Shown in pieces: positions 1 to 5,043 of a DNA stretch of 9,327 nucleotides (position 1 is the first letter of the stretch; every line of letters begins with the position of its first letter). The translations under genes and the position numbers were made by a program. The notes under the pieces are model-generated. The model searched no databases, was not told where the DNA came from, and worked only from the letters and a program-made list of their open reading frames with translations. Source of the stretch: an uncultured Collinsella sp. (GTDB lineage: Bacteria > Actinomycetota > Coriobacteriia > Coriobacteriales > Coriobacteriaceae); contig CABQJJ010000067.1 of assembly GCA_902464485.1 (NCBI GenBank), forward strand, positions 1 through 9,327, written 5' to 3'.

Positions 1-769
1 CGCTGATGGGGACAACAGGCACGCCCAGCAGGCTCTCGAGCAGGTTGACGTCCACAGCGCCACCGTTGGCCGTCACCTCGTCCATCATGTTGAGTGCGAT
101 GACCATGGGGCGATCGAGCTCCATAAGCTGAAGCGTCAGGTACAGGTTGCGCTCGATGTTGGTGGCATCGATGATGTCAATGATGGCATCGGGATGCTCG
201 TCAAGGATAAACTGGCGGCTGACGATCTCTTCGCCCGTGTACGGCGAGAGCGAATAGATGCCGGGCAGGTCGGTAACGCTCGCCTCGGGGTGGTTGCGGA
301 TGGTGCCATCTTTGCGGTCGACCGTCACGCCGGGAAAGTTGCCGACGTGCTGGTTGGAGCCCGTAAGCTGGTTGAACAGCGTGGTCTTACCGCAGTTTTG
401 GTTGCCGGCGAGGGCAAAGTGCAGCGGTGCGCCCTCGGGCACGGCCGTTTTTGCCGCACGGGGCGAATACGCCCCCTCGCCGAGTGCCGGATGCTCCGTC
501 GTGCCGATTGCAGCGTTAGCGCGCGGACCCATATCGGTATCGTGAATGCCCACGAGCTCAATGCGGGCGGCATCGTCCTTGCGCAGTGTCAACTCGTAGC
601 CACGCAGACGGATCTCGAGCGGATCTCCCATAGGGGCGTATTTCATCATGGTGACTTCGGTGCCCGGCGTTAGGCCCATGTCCAAAATATGCTGTCGGAG
701 TGCCTGATCATCGGATGTCACCGATGCGACAACGGCGTCCTTTCCAATCTCGAGTGTATCGAGCTTCAC
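1..769 (-). CDS. feoB: FeoA-FeoB fusion ferrous iron transporter, N-terminal part (runs off the window)
   Basis: FeoB is an inner-membrane Fe(II) transporter with a cytosolic GTPase domain; FeoA is normally a separate small SH3-like partner. Here 256 codons read from a GTG at 769, preceded by a GAAAGGA ribosome site 8 nt upstream. Residues 1 to about 76 form a FeoA domain, including the typical stretch HILDMGLTPGTEV and a second strand set around LEIRLRGYELTLRKDDA. After a 40-residue linker the FeoB G domain starts: G1 GNQNCGKTTLFNQLTG (122-137), switch I VGNFPGVTV, G3 DLPG (167-170) and G4 NMMD (227-230). The GTPase end, helical GDI and membrane domains lie beyond position 1. The G1 loop has Gln where Pro is common. 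The gene is alone on its strand except for a small upstream gene 121 bp away, so it may have its own promoter. The FeoB assignment and the fusion are both read directly from the translation. Confidence 0.95.
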   Translation of the reverse strand, partial: MKLDTLEIGKDAVVASVTSDDQALRQHILDMGLTPGTEVTMMKYAPMGDPLEIRLRGYELTLRKDDAARIELVGIHDTDMGPRANAAIGTTEHPALGEGAYSPRAAKTAVPEGAPLHFALAGNQNCGKTTLFNQLTGSNQHVGNFPGVTVDRKDGTIRNHPEASVTDLPGIYSLSPYTGEEIVSRQFILDEHPDAIIDIIDATNIERNLYLTLQLMELDRPMVIALNMMDEVTANGGAVDVNLLESLLGVPVVPIS

Positions 770-793
770 GCGCTCATCCTTTCGTTAGACGCG

Positions 794-880
794 GTTAACC
801 GTTTACCGGGGCTAACCAACTCGCAACGACAAATGATAGCGCTCTGAACTATTTTATAAAGTCAAATACCGATGTTTACC
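794..880 (-). promoter_or_regulatory. Putative feoAB control region with four repeated GGTWARC heptamers
   Basis: In the 121-bp gap upstream of feoAB, read on the feoAB strand, there are four related heptamers: GGTAAAC (880-874), GGTTAGC (817-811), GGTAAAC (807-801) and GGTTAAC (800-794). The first three-prime pair is directly adjacent. GGTTAACC at 793-800 is a perfect palindrome. An AT-rich stretch (851-860) and a TATCAT hexamer (838-833) could be promoter elements, but no well-spaced -35/-10 pair was found. Half-sites of the type GGTTAG occur in DtxR/IdeR iron boxes, which fits an iron transporter, but the full 19-bp box is not present. The regulatory role is inference. Confidence 0.3.
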
Positions 881-890
881 TGCGCAAACT

Positions 891-1211
891 TTATGCGGTG
901 CGCCCCGAAAGCTCTTTGCGCATACCGCTCAGCGAGATCGAAACGGAACCCGACCGCGCGGTAGCAGTGAGTCGATCACCCTCGACTGACCCCGTGCATG
1001 TAAAGGGCGCCTTGCCCATCAAGACGTGGGAGATAGTACCCGAGAGTTCAAAGAAATCGCCCTCGGCGCGGGCACTCGAGAGAGCGATATTGAGACCCCT
1101 GACGTTTAGTACTGCCCTGAGCACGCCGTTCACCCCATGTGAAAACGTCACCTCGCCGCGTTTACTCCCCACCGGCGTCTGGGCCGAAACCACATACGTA
1201 CCCTCAAGCAT
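891..1211 (-). CDS. Small beta-strand-rich hypothetical protein (106 aa)
   Basis: I do not recognise a named family with certainty. The start is the ATG at 1211, chosen because an excellent AGAGGAGGAG ribosome site lies just before it; a longer reading to 1307 has no such site and would add a basic, unconserved-looking leader. The 106 residues have no signal peptide and no membrane segment. They alternate short hydrophobic strands with glycine turns: TPVG at 12-15, then two similar blocks, EGDFFELSGTI (50-60) and EGDRLTATARSG (78-89), and a closing SLSGMR (93-98). This looks like a small all-beta barrel built from repeated strand pairs, resembling small single-domain proteins with TPMG and VDGD-type turns in anaerobes. 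It is upstream of feoAB on the same strand, 121 bp away, so co-transcription is possible but not shown. Function unknown. Confidence 0.72.
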   Translation of the reverse strand: MLEGTYVVSAQTPVGSKRGEVTFSHGVNGVLRAVLNVRGLNIALSSARAEGDFFELSGTISHVLMGKAPFTCTGSVEGDRLTATARSGSVSISLSGMRKELSGRTA

Positions 1212-1245
1212 GGCTCCTCCTCTAAGCAGACTTTTTGAAACGGGC

Positions 1246-1258
1246 AAGTAGTCTACTT
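1246..1258. repeat. 13-bp palindrome AAGTAG-T-CTACTT in the leader of the small gene
   Basis: AAGTAG (1246-1251) and CTACTT (1253-1258) are perfect inverted copies around one central base, 35 bp before the start codon at 1211. It could be an operator or a small leader hairpin; nothing else supports a function. Confidence 0.35.
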
Positions 1259-1318
1259 TGCTGCGAGACGACTTGCCCAGAAACCGTGAACACGCAACGA
1301 CGTTCAATCAACAGATTG

Positions 1319-1349
1319 GTGCAAGGGGGACAAGCGTGCAAGGGGGACA
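1319..1349. repeat. Tandem 14-bp direct repeat GTGCAAGGGGGACA
   Basis: Two perfect copies, 1319-1332 and 1336-1349, lie 17 bp apart start to start, each with a run of five G. The second copy is followed by GGTTACATTTGG. The copies are read directly from the sequence. G-rich GGGGACAGGTTACATTT-type strings are, from memory, a recurring intergenic theme in bacterial genomes, so this could be the edge of a dispersed repeat or a degraded mobile element. Origin uncertain. Confidence 0.5.
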
Positions 1350-1381
1350 GGTTACATTTGGCACCATTTGCGCCAACGGAC

Positions 1382-1437
1382 GGGATGCGGAGCGACGACC
1401 GTGCAGGTGAATTCCGGGTCGTCGCTTCCTCCATCCC
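1382..1437. repeat. Imperfect inverted repeat with a bulged stem
   Basis: The left arm (1382-1400) and right arm (1417-1437) pair as GGGATG with CATCCC and GCGACGACC with GGTCGTCGC, separated by a small internal loop and a 16-nt apical loop. The stem has no T-run on either side, so it is not a typical terminator. It sits just upstream (minus-strand sense: downstream) of the longer hairpin at 1454-1520. Confidence 0.55.
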
Positions 1438-1453
1438 CCAGCGAATCAAAACA

Positions 1454-1520
1454 AGTTGCGGTGGAATAGTTCCTGTTTGATGCTTCAACCAGCAAAAACA
1501 GGAACTATTTCACCGCAACT
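1454..1520. repeat. Long 25-bp inverted repeat (hairpin) with a 17-nt loop
   Basis: Arms 1454-1478 and 1496-1520 are inverted copies over 25 bp with a single difference, which becomes a G-U pair in plus-strand RNA. The loop is 1479-1495. In the minus sense the hairpin is followed by CTTGTTTTG, so it could back up termination after the permease gene. The stem is longer and more exact than a normal terminator, which is more typical of a dispersed palindromic repeat or miniature element. Whether it recurs in the genome cannot be judged from this window. Confidence 0.65.
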
Positions 1521-1522
1521 GC

Positions 1523-1562
1523 AAAAGCCCGCGCTGGCAACAAATGTCACCTGCGCAGGCTT
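1523..1562 (-). terminator. Probable intrinsic terminator after the permease gene
   Basis: On the minus strand AAGCCTGCGC (1562-1553) pairs with GCGCGGGCTT (1534-1525), one pair being U-G, across an 18-nt loop, and the stem runs into TTTT (1526-1523). It lies about 110 nt beyond the permease stop codon. The large loop makes it weaker than a textbook terminator. Confidence 0.5.
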
Positions 1563-1673
1563 GGTGGGCGCTCACAAAGGCACGTAATAGAGACCCACAT
1601 CAGTTATGGAATGCCAAGCAGCACCGATACGCGATGCCCGCCGGCCTACCAAGCAACGAAGCTCGCCGTAGCC

Positions 1674-3137
1674 TTAGACGATCGGCGCGATGCCAGTAAA
1701 GTGCAGATACAGCGAGATGACTGCCACGACAATGACCACTGCTGCGATCAGTTTGTCATGCAGATGCGGAAGCACCTGCTTGCCACGGCCTCGCTCGCCC
1801 GCAATATACACGGGAATTGCCGGAGCAAAAAGGATCGTCGTGATCATGACGCCCTGGAGGCCCGTTGACCACACCAAGAACAACGTGTAAATAAAGCCGA
1901 GCGTACCGAAGAAGCGTGCCTTACCGACGCTTGGCGCATAAGACCCATCCAGATGCTCGTTCTTCCATCCGATCACCATGTAATAGGCAGCCGAGCAGAC
2001 ATACGGGACCAGAATCGTATTAACCGCGCAGCTATAGAAGAACTGGTAGGTGCTTGCCGCCACATACGACACAATCAAGAAGAGCTGCGTGATACCCGAG
2101 CTCACCAGAACCGTCACCACCGGAGCACCGCGCTCGTTTGTCTTGGCAAACGCCAACGGGAACGACCCCTGACGCGCCGCTTCAAACGGCGTCTCGGACG
2201 CAATGATGACATAGCCGAGCATAGCGCCGACCAGCGACAAGATAACACCGAGGTTGACAATAGCCGCACCAACCGGACCGATTGCGCATTCGAGAATTCC
2301 TGCCATGGATGGCGTTGCAAGCTGCGCCATCTCCTCTCGCGGCATAATGCCGAGCGACAGCATAGAAATAATCAAATACAGGACAAAGACCGCCGCAAAT
2401 CCAAGCGCCGTCGAGCGACCGACGTCACGCACGTACTTTGCACGGCCCGAGATGACAACGGCGCCCTCGATGCCCGTGAAGACCCAAACAAGGGCAATCA
2501 TGGTCGAGACAACCTGCTCGCCAAAGCCAGGACCAGCCGGCTCTCCCCAGAAGTTGTCCATAAAGATATCGACGTTGAACTTGCCCAGGAGCACAATGCT
2601 CAGCACAAAGAGTCCCAGCGGCACCAGCTTCGCCAAGGTGACAATCGTGTTAATGCCCGCAGCCTCCTTAACGCCACGAAGCACAAGGGCGGTAAGGAAC
2701 CACAAAAACACGCTGGCGCAGACGATAGAAAGCAGGTTGTTGCCCGCGCCAAACGCAGGGAAGAAATAGCCCAGCGCGCTAAACAGCAAAAGTGCAAAGC
2801 TCACGTTGGAAAGGCATGCGCTGATCCAGTAGCCCCAGGCGGAGTTGAATCCAATGTAATCGCCAAAACCGGCCGCAGCGTATGCATAGATGCCACCGGT
2901 CAGGTCGGGACGGGCTTGAGACAAACCATTGAACACCATCATCAGCGCAAAGACGCCAATAAAGCAGATGCCCCACGAGACGATAACCGCGCCGGTATTT
3001 GCTCCGCCCGCAGCCATATCGCCGGCAAGAGAGAAGATACCGCCGCAGATGCTCGCAGTGATGACCATCATGGTCAGACGGAAGAGATCCAGACCATTGG
3101 GGTCGATAATCTCGTCGTTAGAAGTTTTAGAGGCCAT
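1674..3137 (-). CDS. APC-family basic amino acid antiporter (arginine/ornithine ArcD/AdiC-like)
   Basis: This is an integral membrane transporter of 487 residues, the usual length for the basic amino acid/polyamine antiporter (APA) branch of the APC superfamily, with about 12 predicted hydrophobic segments. Family marks are the unwound first helix SICGGIFSLAGD (29-40), PDLTGGIYAYA (78-88) and the sixth-helix motif WVFTGIEGAVVISGRA (218-233), which closely resembles the substrate-binding stretch of arginine/ornithine and arginine/agmatine exchangers. The ATG at 3137 is preceded by AAGGGGG. It lies 109 bp downstream of a DDAH-type amidinohydrolase on the same strand, which suggests that it brings in arginine or a methylated arginine and exports citrulline, ornithine or another product. 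The family is certain; the substrate is inference. The name ArcD is shared by unrelated families, so no symbol is given. Confidence 0.92.
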   Translation of the reverse strand: MASKTSNDEIIDPNGLDLFRLTMMVITASICGGIFSLAGDMAAGGANTGAVIVSWGICFIGVFALMMVFNGLSQARPDLTGGIYAYAAAGFGDYIGFNSAWGYWISACLSNVSFALLLFSALGYFFPAFGAGNNLLSIVCASVFLWFLTALVLRGVKEAAGINTIVTLAKLVPLGLFVLSIVLLGKFNVDIFMDNFWGEPAGPGFGEQVVSTMIALVWVFTGIEGAVVISGRAKYVRDVGRSTALGFAAVFVLYLIISMLSLGIMPREEMAQLATPSMAGILECAIGPVGAAIVNLGVILSLVGAMLGYVIIASETPFEAARQGSFPLAFAKTNERGAPVVTVLVSSGITQLFLIVSYVAASTYQFFYSCAVNTILVPYVCSAAYYMVIGWKNEHLDGSYAPSVGKARFFGTLGFIYTLFLVWSTGLQGVMITTILFAPAIPVYIAGERGRGKQVLPHLHDKLIAAVVIVVAVISLYLHFTGIAPIV

Positions 3138-3174
3138 TATATGTGCACCCCCTTCATCATGTGATCGAACGAAA

Positions 3175-3211
3175 GATGGCCCGGACGTCCCGAATCGGGT
3201 GCCGGGCCATC
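3175..3211 (-). promoter_or_regulatory. Two-level hairpin between the amidinohydrolase and the antiporter
   Basis: GATGGCCCGG (3175-3184) and CCGGGCCATC (3202-3211) form a perfect 10-bp outer stem. Inside the loop CCCGA-A-TCGGG (3189-3199) forms a second perfect stem. In the minus sense it is followed by TTTCGTT, only a weak T-run, then 37 bp to the antiporter start. It could act as a leaky terminator that lowers antiporter expression, as an mRNA-processing or stability element, or as a palindromic repeat. Confidence 0.5.
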
Positions 3212-3246
3212 GGTCAAGCGATCATCAGACTGTTACAGCCATCGCG

Positions 3247-4023
3247 TTAGAAGCGCAGCGACAGGCAAGAAAGGCCGCCGTCGACCTTGCGATACTCGGA
3301 GGTATCGACGACGAGCGTCTTGTAGCCCAGATCCTGCACGGCCTTGAGCACGGTCGGATAGCCCTCGGCAACGATAACCGTACCGTTGACCCAGATGCAG
3401 TTGGCGCCGTAAGCCTCGTCCTCGGGCACAACGATCTTGTTGTACTGGGCAAAGTCGGGCTTATCGATGAACTCACCAGAGACGAGCATGTTGTTGTCCT
3501 CGATGTAGTTGACACCCGTCTTGAGGTGCAGGACCTCCTCCAGCGGAACCTCGGAGCCCTCGAGACCCCAGCCCTCGAGAATCTCGCAGAACTGGCGGAT
3601 GCCCTCTTCGTTGGTGCGAGCGGAGCGACCGACATAGAAATGGTCGCCGACCATCATGACATCGCCGCCGTCGAGCGTGCCGGGGGAAACGATGTGCTTG
3701 ACATGCTCGTCGTCAAAGAAGCGACGGACGGCCGGCTCGATCTCGTCCTTCTCGCCGTTGCGGCTGTCGGCACCGGGGTTGGTAATGATGGCGCCGCAGC
3801 GGGTGATAACGGCCGGATCCTCGACAAAGCAGCTGTCGGGATACTGCTCGAGCGCCGGCAGCACCGACACGTCAACGCCGCACTGCTCGAGCGCATGCTC
3901 GTAATCGTAGTGCTCCTCGATGGCGCGCTCGTAGATGGGTTGGCCAAGCTCGGGAGCGCTCGTGATGCCATTGCTCAGAGACTTGCCGGGGCGACGGATG
4001 ATGACGTGGCTGAACTTGGTCAT
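3247..4023 (-). CDS. ddaH: Dimethylarginine dimethylaminohydrolase (DDAH)-family amidinohydrolase
   Basis: DDAH hydrolyses N-omega-methylated arginines to citrulline plus methylamines through a covalent S-alkylthiouronium intermediate; it belongs to the pentein guanidine-modifying superfamily and is cytosolic. The 258-residue protein shows FVEDPAVITR (66-75), TLDGGDVMMVG (116-126), the active-site histidine segment VLHLKTG (His166) and the terminal nucleophile segment KVDGGLSCLSLRF (Cys253). The triad D118/H166/C253 keeps the spacing (48 and 87 residues) that I recall for Pseudomonas aeruginosa DDAH (Glu114/His162/Cys249), and the length is nearly the same. Arginine deiminase ArcA is about 400 residues, so this is not ArcA. 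The ATG at 4023 follows a strong AAGGAGG. It heads a probable operon with the antiporter and is divergent from a GntR regulator. Substrate could still be arginine or another guanidino compound; only the fold and family are firm. Confidence 0.9.
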   Translation of the reverse strand: MTKFSHVIIRRPGKSLSNGITSAPELGQPIYERAIEEHYDYEHALEQCGVDVSVLPALEQYPDSCFVEDPAVITRCGAIITNPGADSRNGEKDEIEPAVRRFFDDEHVKHIVSPGTLDGGDVMMVGDHFYVGRSARTNEEGIRQFCEILEGWGLEGSEVPLEEVLHLKTGVNYIEDNNMLVSGEFIDKPDFAQYNKIVVPEDEAYGANCIWVNGTVIVAEGYPTVLKAVQDLGYKTLVVDTSEYRKVDGGLSCLSLRF

Positions 4024-4120
4024 GATGATCCTCCTTGGATCTCTTAGCAGAGAGCGGGACTTCTTTGCGCCCGCCTTCCTTTCGATGGCTTTATCTTAAG
4101 GTGTCTTTACTGTTTTGTAT

Positions 4121-4132
4121 ATTGTATACAAT
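4121..4132. promoter_or_regulatory. Perfect 12-bp palindrome ATTGTATACAAT, candidate GntR operator
   Basis: The palindrome lies in the 255-bp region between the divergent ddaH and GntR genes, 98 bp from the ddaH start and 147 bp from the regulator start. Its TTGTATACAA core has the TNGTNNNACNA form common in FCD-type GntR operators. It overlaps AT-rich hexamers (TATACA, TACAAT) usable as -10 boxes in either direction, although no -35 partner with good spacing is obvious. Binding by the adjacent regulator is inference. Confidence 0.6.
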
Positions 4133-4278
4133 CCTGAACGGTAGGTATTTGTCGGTAAGCGTATTTTCACTTCTTCTGGTTAAGTAGCGCGTTTTAGCTG
4201 GTAGTTCTATAATTCAAATAGCCTATTTAATCGAACCGCATTTATTTTTGAAAATATACAGTTAAGGAATATTAGCTC

Positions 4279-4929
4279 GTGGAAACACTCAGAAGACCCC
4301 TGAAAGATCATGTATACGACTATATTTCGAGTCGCATAGACGCCGGTGAGCTTTCGGCTGGCGACCGTGTGAGCGAGCAAGCGATCTGCGATGCCATGGG
4401 TGTATCGCGTACGCCGGTTCGCGAGGCGCTCATTCAGCTGGCAAGCGACGGCTATCTGGACAATCTCCCCCGTCGCGGCTTCCGTGTCCGCGGGTTCGAC
4501 CAGCAAAACGCCGTTGAGGTCTTTGAGATTATGGGGCCGCTCGACGGGCAGGCAGCATACCTCGCCTGTCCCCTCCTGGCCGAAGAGGACATCATGCAGC
4601 TGAAGTTTTTGGTTGGGTCCATGGACCTTGCGATCCAAGGAGGTCTTATCCGAAAGTACGACGACATTCAGCGAGACTTTCACCTTACGTACTTCAACCG
4701 CTGCGGCAACGACCGTCTGCGCGACATGATTTCGCAACTCGAGCGCTGCTTTATCAAACGCGATTACGAGACTGTCGATCAGGAGACGGCGTGCAAGCTG
4801 CTGGGTATAGCCAATGCCGAGCACGCCCATATTCTTGAGCTCTTCGAAGCGCGGGATGCGGCAGGCGTGCGAGACTACGTTCGCGATGTCCATTGGAACA
4901 CGGAAAACGCCCAGTTCACCGTTTGGTAG
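4279..4929 (+). CDS. GntR-family transcriptional regulator, FadR/FCD subfamily
   Basis: A DNA-binding repressor or activator that responds to a small ligand. The start is GTG at 4279 behind AAGGAA. Residues 8-70 are the GntR winged helix, with LSAGDRVSEQAICDAMGVSRTPVREAL (25-51) as the classic helix-turn-helix and RRGFRV (65-70) as the wing. Residues 80-212 form the all-helical FCD ligand domain, which usually binds a metal and a carboxylate. His135 (DFH), His182 (AEHAHIL) and His205 (DVHW) match the three metal histidines; at the usual acidic position four residues before the first histidine there is Gln131, so metal binding may be altered. The 216-residue length is normal. Divergent placement next to ddaH and the antiporter suggests that it controls them and itself, with arginine, a methylarginine or citrulline as a possible effector. 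Confidence 0.9.
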   Translation: METLRRPLKDHVYDYISSRIDAGELSAGDRVSEQAICDAMGVSRTPVREALIQLASDGYLDNLPRRGFRVRGFDQQNAVEVFEIMGPLDGQAAYLACPLLAEEDIMQLKFLVGSMDLAIQGGLIRKYDDIQRDFHLTYFNRCGNDRLRDMISQLERCFIKRDYETVDQETACKLLGIANAEHAHILELFEARDAAGVRDYVRDVHWNTENAQFTVW

Positions 4930-4938
4930 GAAAGCAAT

Positions 4939-5031
4939 GAGGGTGGATTTTCGGGAGCTTTACTGATGAGAGTGGATAATCTTCCACTTTCGGCCGAAAA
5001 GCAGACCAAAAACGGGAGATTATCCACCCTC
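4939..5031. repeat. 93-bp palindromic element between convergent genes
   Basis: GAGGGTGGAT (4939-4948) is perfectly complementary to ATCCACCCTC (5022-5031). A near-copy of the same left arm, 4968-4985, pairs over 18 bp with 5014-5031 with two differences, so the right arm can pair with either left copy. Inside, TTTCGGCCGAAA (4988-4999) is a perfect 12-bp palindrome. The element fills nearly all of the 114 bp between the stop codons of the GntR gene and the esterase. No T-run follows the stems, so it may be a dispersed repeat that also separates the transcripts. I see no gene in it. Confidence 0.65.
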
Positions 5032-5043
5032 GTGCTGCGCGGC

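Larger units (their letters stand above)
1212..1673. other. 462-bp non-coding, structure-rich intergenic region
   Basis: No convincing gene lies here on either strand; short open frames lack ribosome sites and overlap inverted repeats. The region lies between the end of the permease gene and the start of the small beta-rich gene, both on the minus strand. Read in the direction of transcription it holds a probable terminator (1562-1523), a 25-bp stem hairpin (1520-1454), a second inverted repeat (1437-1382), a tandem 14-bp direct repeat (1349-1319) and a 13-bp palindrome (1258-1246). No clear minus-strand -35/-10 pair was found for the downstream gene. Confidence 0.6.

Noticed and set aside
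1212..1673. CRISPR-like array or transposase gene in the repeat-rich gap
   Set aside because: The direct repeat has only two copies with a 3-bp spacer, and no open frame with transposase motifs is present.
1953..3164. A 403-codon plus-strand open frame antisense to the antiporter
   Set aside because: The translation is rich in Arg, Asn, Asp and His with no hydrophobic core or family motif, and the minus strand carries a full, unmistakable APC permease.
4024..4045. A small hairpin GATCC-AAGGA-GGATC around the ddaH ribosome site, as an RNA switch
   Set aside because: The stem is only 5 bp with a 5-nt loop and would leave part of the Shine-Dalgarno exposed; chance is a sufficient explanation.
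2929..4047. A 372-codon plus-strand open frame across the ddaH gene
   Set aside because: It is the complement of the DDAH coding frame, lacks a ribosome site and matches no family; the DDAH catalytic motifs are on the other strand.
4207..4893. A 228-codon minus-strand open frame opposite the GntR gene
   Set aside because: The GntR winged-helix and FCD motifs are clear on the plus strand, and this frame has no ribosome site or recognisable domain.
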